A stretch of 64,000 nucleotides of DNA from Bacillus sp. ISL-18 (GCF_018613415.1 NZ_JAGGQG010000029.1:1-64000), one strand, 5' to 3'. Shown: positions 1 through 8,988, counted from the first letter of the stretch. A program made the numbers and translations. The notes: a model not told the origin generated them from the letters alone.

Positions 1-9
1 TAAAAAAAC

Positions 10-33
10 CACGATTTTTTTTTAGAAATCGTG
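10..33. terminator. Bidirectional hairpin terminator
   Basis: Arms CACGATTT and AAATCGTG are perfectly complementary. A T-rich tail follows on the plus strand and an A-run precedes it, so it can stop transcription both ways. It probably ends a gene lying left of the window. Confidence 0.6.
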
Positions 34-336
34 ATTTTTATTTGCGTTTTTAAATATTTTTATTGCCTTTTGTCACCCAAAAGAGAACCCGTTATCTTAT
101 TGACGACCCTTTATTTCACTAACGCACCCTATAGTTTAAGTACATTTGTTCACAAACTTCTATCAGGAATGTTGCACGTATCTTCAATAAGGGGTAGCGT
201 CAGGAAAATGCGGATTTACAACGATAAGGAAATTCCAAATTAAAAAGCCCAACTTCTCTGAAAAAACAGAATAGAGAAAGTGAGCTTTTCAGTTACTTTA
301 TTATTTTTATGTGAACTAATATAAAGGGTTGATTTT
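34..336. other. Non-coding stretch at window start
   Basis: No convincing gene is visible. A 70-codon open frame (31-243) has no ribosome site, overlaps the hairpin tail and has no recognisable composition. The stretch ends in the terminator of the DJ-1/PfpI gene. Confidence 0.5.
242..290 (-). terminator. Terminator of the DJ-1/PfpI gene
   Basis: An imperfect inverted repeat, AAAAAGC..CTTCTCT against AGAGAAAG..GCTTTT, with a U-tract when read on the minus strand. It lies about 50 bases past the stop of the minus-strand gene. Confidence 0.55.
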
Positions 337-993
337 TTAGCTATTTATTGAATTCATTAACTGGAAGTAGTATTCGGAATTATGTGTCTTATTTAGGTTA
401 TACCAGGAATGTAATGTATCTGGTGCAAATACATCTAATTTTTTCAGTACTTCCATCGCAAATTCCAGAGGAGCTATTCCTGATGCAGTAACTAAATTCG
501 CATCAGATACCGCAGATCCCAACTCATAGAACTTTTCCCCTTTATAGTTAGGACATACCATTTTAGTGTATTCTAAATTATTACTTGTATGCTTTCTAGT
601 ATCTAAGTATCCCATATTAGCAAGGGCCTCAGTTGCACCACAAATTGCAACAACAATAGTGCCAAGCTTTAAAGCTTGGCCAATTCTTTCCAAGATAGGT
701 TGATGAATTTCTTCACTCCAAGTAGTCCCTCCTGGTAAAATTAAAAGATCTTTACTCTCAAGAGTACATTCATCAAGGGATATATCTGGTTTTATGCTCA
801 GTCCTCCCATAGTAGTAATTATTTCTTTATTAGCTCCTACTGTAATTACTTTTAAAGGTGCTAAATCTTTTTTGAAATATCTTCCTGAGTTTAGTTCAGC
901 AATTAAATATCCACATTCCCAGTCCGACATTGTATTAAATACATATAGAAAAACTTTTTTTGTTCGTTGAATTAGTTTTTTGGGACTCCTCAT
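337..993 (-). CDS. DJ-1/PfpI family protein (class I glutamine amidotransferase-like)
   Basis: This 218-residue protein has the flavodoxin-like DJ-1/PfpI fold. The conserved nucleophile elbow is VAICGATEAL, whose Cys is the expected reactive residue, and the strand before it carries LLILPGG. Family members include glyoxalases, deglycases, chaperones and uncharacterised amidotransferase-like proteins, so the reaction cannot be set from sequence. The start is unsure: the first Met has only a weak purine-rich ribosome site, and the family-like sequence begins near KKVFLYVFNTMSDWE, about 12 residues in. It stands alone on the minus strand and ends at its own hairpin. Family is clear; substrate is unknown. 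Confidence 0.8.
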   Translation of the reverse strand: MRSPKKLIQRTKKVFLYVFNTMSDWECGYLIAELNSGRYFKKDLAPLKVITVGANKEIITTMGGLSIKPDISLDECTLESKDLLILPGGTTWSEEIHQPILERIGQALKLGTIVVAICGATEALANMGYLDTRKHTSNNLEYTKMVCPNYKGEKFYELGSAVSDANLVTASGIAPLEFAMEVLKKLDVFAPDTLHSWYNLNKTHNSEYYFQLMNSINS

Positions 994-1098
994 TGATTCT
1001 ACTTCTTAGCAAAGATAATACCCTCTCTAAAAATTTCCGAAACACTTTTCAAGGTTGGAAAGATTTAAATTCCTACAATCAGTCGTAAGCCTTCTTCA

Positions 1099-1115
1099 GC
1101 TAACGGGTGCTTGAG
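1099..1115 (+). repeat. Copy 1 of GCTAACGGGTGCTT intergenic repeat
   Basis: The string GCTAACGGGTGCTTGAG recurs at 2316-2332 with one change (GCTTAAG). Here the flanks do not form the long stem seen in copy 2, so this looks like a decayed copy. Both copies bracket the small genes between 1193 and 2242. Confidence 0.5.
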
Positions 1116-1192
1116 TTTTGTATGGTAAAGATATTACGGCAGCTTTTTTCTTAGTGAACCAATAAGCAGTTTAACCGAAAGGAGTGAGATAA

Positions 1193-1656
1193 ATGAATGG
1201 TAAAGAGGTAGATGACTTTTTTCATTCAGCTGTTCGATATTGTAGCGTAATTGAAAGTTTTGACTACAATCAGGACGAAAACAAATTTAAAACTCTTCTC
1301 GTTTCGCTTTTAGATTTATATTCAAAAGCTCTGAATCTCCCCGATGTTGAACCAGGCAAATCACGGAAAGTTAATGTATCTCTTCCCCAAATTAATTTCG
1401 ACAAGTACGAATATTACTGGGAAGTATTTAACCCCTACAAGAAGATGGTGAACCTGTATGCGGCAGTTTAAGTGATGACACTTTAGATATATACAAGGAC
1501 GTTAAGGAAGGGATAATCTTATACCAAAAAAATTATTATAATGAAGCGGTTTGGGGATGGAAGTTTAGTTTTGAATCACATTGGGGAAGTCACGCTGTGG
1601 ATGCAATGCGGGCAGTAAATTCAGTTAATATTGGTGATATTGACGATTTACGTTAG
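1193..1656 (+). pseudogene. DUF5063 family gene broken by a frameshift
   Basis: The start follows a good GAAAGGAGTGAG ribosome site. The first frame runs 92 codons to a stop at 1471. From 1441 another frame continues without a stop to TAG at 1654-1656 and reads SLSDDTLDIYKDVKEG, then AVWGWKFSFESHWGSHAVDAMRA. That is the conserved DUF5063 C-terminal half. Joining the frames at the AAGAAG run near 1439-1444 gives one continuous family member of about 154 residues, so one base appears to be missing. It could be a real pseudogene, a phase-variable tract or an assembly error. DUF5063 has no established function. Confidence 0.75.
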
Positions 1657-1810
1657 AGGTTTCTTCTTCGTATGTCAAAGATGGGATGGCTACGGCGATC
1701 CTGTTTTTTATTGAGCTAACTGACAGGGTAGTATTAGAAACTTCCTATACCATCAAGTCCAAATTATGATATTCTTAGCTTATAAGGTTTTCTTTTTAAG
1801 GGGAGTAATA

Positions 1811-2242
1811 ATGATTGAAATAATATGCGATGCTGGTACGCTTGAAGGTTCTTGTTATATAGAGATTCTCCCTGAAAAGTATAAAGGAGAATGTTGGAGT
1901 AGTTCTTCTATTTTCTTTTCAGAAGATAATTTTGGCTATATAATGCCTGTCTTTGAAAAGTGCTATAAAAAATTTAATTATTATGCCTTCAATGAAATAG
2001 ATATTGAAACCTGGAAATCGATTATAAAGGAATTGCAAAAAATGAAGGATTATCTCTCTAATAATCCTGAACCAAATTCGCTAAAAGCTGTTATTGGGTT
2101 TCCTTTCATCTATTCAGAGGAAGAATTTATGGAAAACTATGATAAGAATATAAAGCAACTTATAACTATGATTATGGAATTCCAAAAGTGGATTGAAGAT
2201 AAAAGCTCTTCAACTAAAGTCATATCCGTTTTAGGAATGTAA
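1811..2242 (+). CDS. Hypothetical 143-residue acidic protein
   Basis: I do not recognise this protein. The start was set at ATG 1811 (MIEIICDAGTLEG) because AAGGGGAG lies just upstream; the longer open frame from 1766 has no ribosome site. It is soluble, acidic and rich in aromatic residues, with no signal peptide or membrane segment, and ends in a helical part (EEEFMENYDKNIKQLI). Size, charge and orphan setting next to a broken gene resemble immunity or orphan accessory proteins, but that is only an analogy. No toxin partner is visible nearby. Confidence 0.6.
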   Translation: MIEIICDAGTLEGSCYIEILPEKYKGECWSSSSIFFSEDNFGYIMPVFEKCYKKFNYYAFNEIDIETWKSIIKELQKMKDYLSNNPEPNSLKAVIGFPFIYSEEEFMENYDKNIKQLITMIMEFQKWIEDKSSSTKVISVLGM

Positions 2243-2305
2243 TTAAGTAGTATGAATTGAGCAGTAATCAAGCTGTATATGCGTTTTTTTTGAGTTTGTG
2301 AAGCA

Positions 2306-2337
2306 TTACACTTAAGCTAACGGGTGCTTAAGTGTAA
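2306..2337 (+). repeat. Copy 2 of GCTAACGGGTGCTT repeat, as a perfect hairpin
   Basis: The arms TTACACTTAAG and CTTAAGTGTAA pair perfectly over 11 bases and enclose the loop CTAACGGGTG. The loop and its edges match the string at 1099-1115. No T-run follows, so it is not a standard terminator. Confidence 0.6.
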
Positions 2338-2622
2338 CAAGTATGTTTTCTGGAAGAAAAAGGTCTCAAGAATGTTGATAAGCCCACCAACATCCATTGT
2401 GTTGTCAATTACAGTCCACACATGTGGAGTGTGTTTCGCAACTCATTTTAAGAAGCTAACCCACATTGGGTATTTTCCTTTTGATGTTTCTTGTAACGAT
2501 TAACGTTTATAAATATTTAGTTTCTTCATTAGAACATCATTAAAAAAGTTCTTTGTTCTTGTCCGACATTGCTTCATAGTTTGTACGTCATTAAACGTCT
2601 CCCTCTGAATAACGAAGTAAAA

Positions 2623-2648
2623 AGGCTAGAGTTAAAGACTCTAGTCTA
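2623..2648. terminator. Hairpin upstream of the AraC-GH39 gene
   Basis: GGCTAGAGT and ACTCTAGTC pair over about 9 bases around TTAAAG, followed by ATTCTTT. It is a weak terminator candidate or leader hairpin 50 bases before the next start. Confidence 0.35.
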
Positions 2649-2697
2649 TTCTTTATGTGCATAGCATGTGTTTAATCTAATCTTGAGGTGAATGTTC

Positions 2698-5025
2698 ATG
2701 AACCGGCCAATAAAAGATGATTCTTATCAAATAAGTATACAAAACATTGAATATTACTCACACCATATCCGTTTAGGAATTGAGATTCTTCTTGTTATAA
2801 GGGGAGAAATTGAGGTTACGGTCAATCAAAATTCCTTCCAATTAGCCGAAAATGATCTTTTGCTTATAAATGCCAATGATATTCGCTCTATTAAGGGGAA
2901 TAAGGAGAATGTGGTCTTATCGTTACAAGTCCCCTTGGATCTAATCGAGCAGCATTATCCGACTATCCATGAGTGCTATTTTAACTGCAATTCTTCCAAA
3001 GAGGGTAACGGGCTGTATCTGCTTTTTGATCAAATTCGCCAACTAATGGCGAAAATTTTGATTGCCTATTATCAAAAGCAGGATGGAAGTGAGATCGAGA
3101 TTAACGGACTGATTTTTCAGTTAGTTACACTGTTGATTCGAAATTTTAAAACAACACACCTCGGGAGTCATCAATTCACCGAAATGAAGGATGAAAGAAT
3201 TAGAGAGCTTCTGGCTTTTATCGAAAGAAACTATCGCAAACCGATATCATTGGAGGAAATCGCCAAGCAGCAGTATTTGTCTCTTTATTATTTATCGCGT
3301 TATTTCAAGCAGGAAGTTGGGGTTAGTTTCTCCCAATATGTCAAAAATGTCCGTTTGAAATCAGCGGTTCATGAGCTCCTGTATACCGACCATAACATTC
3401 TTCGAATCTCGCTGAATAATGGTTTTCCCAATGTAAAGGCGTTTAATAAGGCTTTTAAAGAAATGTACCAGCAAACGCCTACTGAATATCGCAGCATTCA
3501 TAAAGTGGAACCGATGGATGTCGAGGAAATGAACTATGAAACGGAACAATATACTTTACTGCAATCGCCTAATTTTTTAATGGAAATCAGCAAATATATT
3601 TCAGGAAATGAGAAAAGCACTACGCTGATGGAACCGGCTGCTTCAGCCGTATATGTGGACCTGCCCCAGGAGCCCATTTTTATAAAAGAAAAAGCCTTAA
3701 AGGTCCTGGTGATTGGGCAGCTGGAATATGCTTTGCATGAAGAGGTGCAGGCAGACTTAAAGCTAATTCAAGAGGAACTTGGATTTGACTATATCTATTT
3801 TACGAACCTTTTTTCGGACAGCTTTGCGATGACAACGCCCCTCTATCAAATCGGTGGGCAATTTTATCAGATGGATGCCTTGTTCACCCGCTTTCAGCAA
3901 TTAGGGTTGGTTCCTTTCATTCGCGTAGAAGTTGAAAAGGAAGTAGAAAGCAGCTCTGAATATCTTAAAAAGCTTGATGAATTCTTACAGCACAGTCTTA
4001 GTTATTTTGGCAGTGTCTTTGTAGGCAAATGGCGGTTTGAATTGGTTTTCTCGGCTTGGGATGAGACAGCAAAGAGCTTTTATCAAGATTTTTATCAAAC
4101 TGTTAAAAAATGGGCTTCAGCCGCAAAAGTGGGTCTTCATGTACCGTTTTCTTTAGGAAAGGCTATACCCGGTCCTGCTGAAGACTTTTTAAACCAAGTT
4201 TCCGATCGTTGTGAACTGGTCTGCTTCACCTGCAACCCGAATGAAGAAGTGGATTTTGCCGATATGGATAATCTTACTTTTGAAGGAGTAAAAAATTATG
4301 TAAAGAAAGCTTGCAGCAGATTAAAGGAAAGCTTATCGTCTGCGGGTTTGGAAGAGATTCCGATTTTTCTAACGGATTGGAATACGCTATATGGAAATAC
4401 GATGGATTTAAGCGGCACTTTTTTCCGATCAGCCCTTATTTTTAAAGAAATGCTGGATGCGATGAAGGAAATAACCGGTTTGGGGTTTTGGATTGACACC
4501 CACTCACTGGAAAAAAATAATCTGGACCAAGACCATATTGCCATGAATGGAATTGCCCTCCTTTATTATTATCAAATTAAACGCCCTGCTTATTTTAATT
4601 TTCAACTAATGAAAAAAATGGATTTGAACATCTTAGCTGAAGGTGAGGATTTTGTTATGACAATGGGGGAAAGCGGCTATCAATTGGCCGTTTATAACCC
4701 CTCCTATATCAATCCTTCTTATTCGGTCGAGAGCTTCTTTTTGCAATCCATCACAAAGGAAAAGAAAGTCGTGATTTCGGGTCTGCCGCCTGGACGTTAC
4801 CAAATTCGCAAGCACATTCTTGACCAAAATAACGGTGAATTTTATATTAACTGGATTAATTTGCAGCATCAGGATATTTACGACCAAGAGGTCATTTCTT
4901 TTATCAAGCAGGGAACCCGCCCTGATCTGCAAATTTATGAGGAAAAAGTGGAGGCAGAGCTTTATTTACAATCCACCCTGACCTTTAACGCTTTTCATCT
5001 CTTTGAAATTAAGCCATTAAGTTAA
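2698..5025 (+). CDS. AraC-family regulator fused to a degenerate GH39-like domain
   Basis: The order is a cupin-like sensor (about 1-90), two AraC helix-turn-helix motifs (about 165-270: SLEEIAKQQYLSLYYLSRYFK and the NNGFPNVKAFNKAFKE motif), then a C-terminal TIM-barrel-like region (about 330-775) resembling GH39 beta-xylosidases. Where GH39 enzymes carry the acid/base Glu in a W-NEP motif, this protein has FELVFSAWDE (about 447-456); where the nucleophile sits in TEWNT it has TDWNT (about 559-563). I infer a non-catalytic sugar-sensing domain. ATG 2698 was chosen over 2692 because TGAGGTG (2684-2690) gives normal spacing only to 2698. Target genes are unknown. A secreted xylanase lies 30 kb away. 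Confidence 0.85.
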   Translation: MNRPIKDDSYQISIQNIEYYSHHIRLGIEILLVIRGEIEVTVNQNSFQLAENDLLLINANDIRSIKGNKENVVLSLQVPLDLIEQHYPTIHECYFNCNSSKEGNGLYLLFDQIRQLMAKILIAYYQKQDGSEIEINGLIFQLVTLLIRNFKTTHLGSHQFTEMKDERIRELLAFIERNYRKPISLEEIAKQQYLSLYYLSRYFKQEVGVSFSQYVKNVRLKSAVHELLYTDHNILRISLNNGFPNVKAFNKAFKEMYQQTPTEYRSIHKVEPMDVEEMNYETEQYTLLQSPNFLMEISKYISGNEKSTTLMEPAASAVYVDLPQEPIFIKEKALKVLVIGQLEYALHEEVQADLKLIQEELGFDYIYFTNLFSDSFAMTTPLYQIGGQFYQMDALFTRFQQLGLVPFIRVEVEKEVESSSEYLKKLDEFLQHSLSYFGSVFVGKWRFELVFSAWDETAKSFYQDFYQTVKKWASAAKVGLHVPFSLGKAIPGPAEDFLNQVSDRCELVCFTCNPNEEVDFADMDNLTFEGVKNYVKKACSRLKESLSSAGLEEIPIFLTDWNTLYGNTMDLSGTFFRSALIFKEMLDAMKEITGLGFWIDTHSLEKNNLDQDHIAMNGIALLYYYQIKRPAYFNFQLMKKMDLNILAEGEDFVMTMGESGYQLAVYNPSYINPSYSVESFFLQSITKEKKVVISGLPPGRYQIRKHILDQNNGEFYINWINLQHQDIYDQEVISFIKQGTRPDLQIYEEKVEAELYLQSTLTFNAFHLFEIKPLS

Positions 5026-5042
5026 AACTTAATGGTCTTTTT
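5012..5042 (+). terminator. Terminator of the AraC-GH39 gene
   Basis: CCATTAAGTT and AACTTAATGG form a perfect 10-base stem that overlaps the stop codon, followed by TCTTTTTTT. Confidence 0.8.
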
Positions 5043-5081
5043 TTGTCGTTGAATGTGACGAAAATGTGAAGGAGGGCAAAT

Positions 5082-5135
5082 ATGGGTGATACATACAACA
5101 AAGATGGGAATGTAAATCGACAAAAAACGATATAA
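5082..5135 (+). CDS. Possible 17-residue leader peptide
   Basis: An ATG five bases after a strong AAGGAGGG site opens a 17-codon frame (MGDTYNKDGNVNRQKTI), ending ten bases before the cre site of the kbl operon. It could be a leader peptide, a gene remnant or chance. No regulatory codon run and no attenuator hairpin were seen. The ribosome site is the only firm evidence. Confidence 0.25.
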   Translation: MGDTYNKDGNVNRQKTI

Positions 5136-5144
5136 ACTAGGTAT

Positions 5145-5160
5145 ATGAAAACGTTTTCAA
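5145..5160 (+). promoter_or_regulatory. cre site (CcpA operator) before kbl-tdh
   Basis: ATGAAAACGTTTTCAA matches the 16-base cre consensus WTGNAANCGNWNNCAW at every defined position and is nearly palindromic. It lies 69-84 bases before the kbl start, so I infer carbon catabolite repression of the threonine/serine genes. Confidence 0.75.
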
Positions 5161-5228
5161 CCTAACTCTTCCTAATCGAGAATAAAAAGAAATTCTCACT
5201 GAAAAGTTAATCGATGGAGGTTTATACG

Positions 5229-6419
5229 ATGTCAAGAAAAGTTTTAGAAGAGATATTAACCCCCCAGCTGCAAGAGCTGCATGAGAAAGGGCTATATAAC
5301 GTCATTGATACAGTAGAGGGACCTAATGGCCCAATCGTGACAATCAAGGGCAAAGAAGTCATCAATATGTCGTCCAACAATTACCTTGGATTAGCAAACC
5401 ATGAAAGATTAATTCAAAAGGCGAACGAAGCCACAAAACAGTATGGTGTGGGTGCTGGTGCCGTTCGTACAATTAACGGAACGATGACCATTCATAATGA
5501 ATTGGAAAAAAGGATTGCCGAATTTAAGCATACGGAAGCAGCGATTGCGTTCCAGTCAGGATTTAATTGCAATATGGGCGCAATCTCGGCAGTCATGACA
5601 AAGAAGGACGCGATTATTTCTGATGAATTGAATCACGCCTCGATTATTGATGGCTGCCGTTTGTCCGGAGCAAAAATCCTACGGGTCAAGCATCAGGACA
5701 TGGATGATTTAAGGCGGGTTGCAAAAGAAGCAGTCGAAAGCGGCGCTTATGAAAAAATTATGTATATTACCGATGGTGTTTTTTCAATGGATGGGGATGT
5801 GGGAAAGCTTCCGGAAATCGTGGAAATTGCCGAAGAATATGGCTTGCTTACATATGTTGATGACGCACATGGATCAGGCGTTATGGGCAATGGGGCCGGT
5901 ACGGTTAAACATTTTGGCCTTTCCGATCAAATTGATTTTCAAATTGGAACGCTTTCCAAGGCCATTGGTGTCGTGGGCGGTTATGTGGCCGGTACCCAGC
6001 AATTGATTGATTGGTTAAAAGTGCGCGCCCGTCCATTCTTATTTTCAACATCGCTTACACCAGGAGCTGCTGCTGCCTGCATTGAAGCTATTAACATTAT
6101 GACGGAATCAACGGAGAGAGTTGATCAGCTATGGGAAAATGGCCGCTATTTAAAAGAAGGCTTGAAAAACTTAGGGTTTGATATTGGCCATTCAGAAACA
6201 CCGATTACGCCATGTATTATCGGAGAAGAAACATTAACGCAGCAATTTTCCCGCCGTCTAATGGAAGAGGGAGTTTACGCCAAAGCCATCACTTTCCCGA
6301 CAGTGCCGAAGGGAACAGGCAGGGTGCGCAATATGCCGACGGCAGTCCATACAAAAGAAATGCTGGACCAAGTGCTAGCTGTATACGGAAAGGTTGGAAA
6401 AGAGCTGGGCGTCATCTAA
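5229..6419 (+). CDS. kbl: Glycine C-acetyltransferase (2-amino-3-ketobutyrate CoA ligase)
   Basis: This PLP-dependent alpha-oxoamine synthase converts 2-amino-3-oxobutanoate plus CoA into glycine and acetyl-CoA, the second step of threonine breakdown. The 396 residues are normal for the family. The PLP lysine motif is GTLSKAIG, with the pocket motif DDAHGSGVMG and the N-terminal NYLGLANH. ATG 5229 has TGGAGG eight bases upstream; the longer frame from 5214 would start inside that ribosome site. It is the first gene of a run with tdh, a permease and serine dehydratase, with a cre site upstream. Confidence 0.95.
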   Translation: MSRKVLEEILTPQLQELHEKGLYNVIDTVEGPNGPIVTIKGKEVINMSSNNYLGLANHERLIQKANEATKQYGVGAGAVRTINGTMTIHNELEKRIAEFKHTEAAIAFQSGFNCNMGAISAVMTKKDAIISDELNHASIIDGCRLSGAKILRVKHQDMDDLRRVAKEAVESGAYEKIMYITDGVFSMDGDVGKLPEIVEIAEEYGLLTYVDDAHGSGVMGNGAGTVKHFGLSDQIDFQIGTLSKAIGVVGGYVAGTQQLIDWLKVRARPFLFSTSLTPGAAAACIEAINIMTESTERVDQLWENGRYLKEGLKNLGFDIGHSETPITPCIIGEETLTQQFSRRLMEEGVYAKAITFPTVPKGTGRVRNMPTAVHTKEMLDQVLAVYGKVGKELGVI

Positions 6420-6431
6420 GTTTAGAAGATA

Positions 6432-6474
6432 AACAGGGGAGGGTCTCGTTTTTCGGGACAGGTCCCTCTCTGTT
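6432..6474 (+). repeat. GGGACAGG-type hairpin between kbl and tdh
   Basis: The outer arms AACAG..GGAGGG and CCCTCTCTGTT pair with one bulge and enclose GGGACAGGTCCC, itself a small palindrome. No long U-run follows, so it may process or dampen the message rather than end it. Similar GC-rich hairpins occur at 8989 and 20806. Confidence 0.45.
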
Positions 6475-6530
6475 ACAACTTGATACCATGTGTTCATTAG
6501 ATAAGGGAAATACTCAGGAGGTTGTTTACG

Positions 6531-7508
6531 GTGAAAAAAATACTTGTGACTGGAAGCTTGGGTCAAATCGGTTCAGAGTTAACGTTGAGGCTTAGGGAAC
6601 TCTACGGAGAGACAAATGTCCTTGCCACTGATATCCGCCATGTAGATGGCAACCCAGTGGTGGAAAATGGCTTATTTGATACATTGGATGTGCTGGATGG
6701 AGAGAAAATGCAGAAGCTGGTTAATGACTATCACATTGATACGATTATCCATTTGGCAGCGCTGTTATCGGCCACAGCTGAGAAAAAACCGCTGCTAGCT
6801 TGGAATTTAAATATGGGTGGATTGGTAAATGCACTTGAGGTGGCGCGGAATTCCAATGCACAGTTCTTTACACCAAGCTCGATTGGCGCATTTGGTCTAT
6901 CTACGCCAAAAGACAATACGCCCCAGGATACAATCCAACGGCCAAACACGATGTACGGTGTCACCAAAGTCAGCGCCGAATTGCTATGTGACTATTATTT
7001 TTCAAAATTTGGCGTCGATACCCGAGGCGTCCGCTTCCCCGGATTGATTTCCTACAAAACACTACCTGGCGGAGGAACGACAGACTATGCGGTTGATATC
7101 TACTATGAAGCATTAAGGAACAAAAAATATACGTCCTATATTGCGCAAGGCACTTACATGGATATGATGTATATTCCAGATGCGATTGATTCGATTATCA
7201 AACTAATGGAAGCGGATTCATCAAGATTAAAACATCGAAATGCCTTTAATATTACAGCGATGAGCTTTGAACCTGAAGAAATTGCTGCTTCCATCAGGAA
7301 ATTTATACCGGAATTTACCATGGATTATCAAGTGGATCCGGTCCGGCAGCAGATTGCCGACTCTTGGCCAAACTCCATTGATGCGACCGCTGCCAAAGAG
7401 GAATGGGATTTTAATCCACAGTACGATTTAGACCGTATGACAAAATCAATGCTCGAAAACTTAGCGAAAAAATGGGACGTTCCAATTGGAGAACTTATAT
7501 TGGTTTAA
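6531..7508 (+). CDS. tdh: L-threonine 3-dehydrogenase, SDR type
   Basis: It oxidises L-threonine to 2-amino-3-oxobutanoate with NAD+, feeding Kbl. It is an extended short-chain dehydrogenase of the epimerase type rather than the zinc-dependent kind: the Rossmann motif GSLGQIG is near residue 9 and the catalytic YGVTK lies at about 140. GTG 6531 is preceded by CAGGAGGTTG at good spacing; the upstream TTG at 6522 lies inside that site. The 325 residues match the family. The 111-base gap from kbl contains the GGGACAGG hairpin, which may set the ratio of the two enzymes. Confidence 0.93.
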   Translation: MKKILVTGSLGQIGSELTLRLRELYGETNVLATDIRHVDGNPVVENGLFDTLDVLDGEKMQKLVNDYHIDTIIHLAALLSATAEKKPLLAWNLNMGGLVNALEVARNSNAQFFTPSSIGAFGLSTPKDNTPQDTIQRPNTMYGVTKVSAELLCDYYFSKFGVDTRGVRFPGLISYKTLPGGGTTDYAVDIYYEALRNKKYTSYIAQGTYMDMMYIPDAIDSIIKLMEADSSRLKHRNAFNITAMSFEPEEIAASIRKFIPEFTMDYQVDPVRQQIADSWPNSIDATAAKEEWDFNPQYDLDRMTKSMLENLAKKWDVPIGELILV

Positions 7509-7567
7509 AGGAAAGAATAACATCAAGAAGAAACGGTTTAAAACAACAAGGGGAAAGAGGGAAGTTT

Positions 7568-8971
7568 ATGTCAAAAAACCAGGAATTAAAGCGTGGACTT
7601 AAAGCGCGTCATATTCAAATGATTGCTTTGGGTGGTACAATCGGGGTTGGTTTATTTATGGGTTCGACCAGTACCATTAAATGGACGGGTCCATCGGTTA
7701 TGATTGCCTATGCAATTGCCGGCCTTTTCTTATTTTTCATCATGCGCTCGATGGGGGAAATGCTTTATTTGGAACCAACCACCGGTTCATTTGCTGACCT
7801 CGGCAATAAATATATCCATCCTTTGGCTGGTTATTTGACAGCTTGGAGCTATTGGTTCCAATGGATCACTGTCGGCATGTCGGAAATCATCGCGGTTGGT
7901 GCGTATATGCATTATTGGTTCCCACATTTGCCAACATGGGTCCCTGGGGTGGTCGCGATGGTGATTCTGGGCGTTGCTAATATGATTTCGGTTAAAAACT
8001 TTGGTGAATTTGAATTCTGGTTCTCATTAATTAAAGTGTTAACGATTGTCTTCATGATTATAGCTGGTATTGGTATTATTCTCTTTGGGTTCGGAAATGG
8101 CGGCCATGCCATTGGATTTTCAAACATTTGGAAAAACGGCGGCTTTTTTACTGGGGGATTTAAAGGTTTCTTCTTTGCTCTTTCCATCGTTATCGGTGCA
8201 TATCAAGGGGTGGAACTAATAGGGATGACAGCTGGAGAAGCAGAGAATCCGCAAAAAACAATTACACATGCTGTGAAAACCACCGTTTGGCGTATTTTAA
8301 TTTTCTATATTGGTGCTATCTTTGTCATTGTAACTGTCTATCCTTGGAACGAGCTCAATCAAGTTGGCAGCCCATTCGTATCGGTTTTTGCTAAAATTGG
8401 AATAACCGCAGCAGCCGGTATTATCAACTTTGTCGTCATTACGGCAGCAATGAGCGGCTGTAACAGCGGCATCTTCAGCGCAACACGAATGCTTTACGCA
8501 TTGGCAAAAAATGGTCAGGCACCAAAGGTTTTTGCCAAATTATCGGAAAATAAAGTTCCTGTTTATTCAACTATAACGGTTTTAATAGGTTTGGCTTTTG
8601 GTGTTGTGTTAAGCTATGTTGCACCGCCATCCATCTTTGTGTATGTTTACAGTGCGAGTGTACTTCCAGGAATGATTCCATGGTTTGTACTGCTCATCAG
8701 TGAAATCAAATTTAGAAAAGTAAACGCTGATGCAATGGAAAAACATCCATTTAAAATGCCTCTAACACCGTACAGCAACTATGCTACAATTGTATTTTTA
8801 CTAGTTGTTCTTGTCGGTATGGCGATCAATCCAAGCACGCGCATCCCGTTAATCGCGGGAATTGGATTCCTTGCCATTATGACAGCCCTTTTCTATCTGT
8901 TAAAAATGGAAAAACGCGTACCGTTAGACGAGGCCGAAAACGAAAAAGGCACGAAAACGAAAGCAGTATAA
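7568..8971 (+). CDS. Amino-acid permease, APC/AAT family (probably threonine/serine)
   Basis: This integral membrane permease of 467 residues has about 12 helices. It carries the APC/AAT N-terminal signature (RGLKARHIQMIALGGTIGVGLF, helix 1) and AGEAENPQKTI in the loop after helix 6. ATG 7568 follows AGAGGGAAG. It lies 59 bases after tdh and just before serine dehydratase, so threonine or serine import is a good inference from context. AAT members also carry GABA, proline, lysine or aromatic amino acids, and sequence does not settle it. A hairpin with a U-tail follows, and the next gene may receive only read-through. Confidence 0.85.
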   Translation: MSKNQELKRGLKARHIQMIALGGTIGVGLFMGSTSTIKWTGPSVMIAYAIAGLFLFFIMRSMGEMLYLEPTTGSFADLGNKYIHPLAGYLTAWSYWFQWITVGMSEIIAVGAYMHYWFPHLPTWVPGVVAMVILGVANMISVKNFGEFEFWFSLIKVLTIVFMIIAGIGIILFGFGNGGHAIGFSNIWKNGGFFTGGFKGFFFALSIVIGAYQGVELIGMTAGEAENPQKTITHAVKTTVWRILIFYIGAIFVIVTVYPWNELNQVGSPFVSVFAKIGITAAAGIINFVVITAAMSGCNSGIFSATRMLYALAKNGQAPKVFAKLSENKVPVYSTITVLIGLAFGVVLSYVAPPSIFVYVYSASVLPGMIPWFVLLISEIKFRKVNADAMEKHPFKMPLTPYSNYATIVFLLVVLVGMAINPSTRIPLIAGIGFLAIMTALFYLLKMEKRVPLDEAENEKGTKTKAV

Positions 8972-8988
8972 TAAATAAAAACAGGGGG

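Larger units (their letters stand above)
2243..2697. other. Intergenic stretch with repeat and hairpins
   Basis: About 450 bases without a supported gene. It holds the second GCTAACGGGTG repeat (2306-2337) and a hairpin at 2623-2648. The rest has stops in all frames and no clear ribosome sites, and may be gene remains. I could not assign a promoter for the downstream AraC-type gene. Confidence 0.5.

Noticed and set aside
31..243. Open frame of 70 codons at the window start
   Set aside because: No ribosome site, overlaps the tail of a hairpin terminator, and no recognisable protein pattern.
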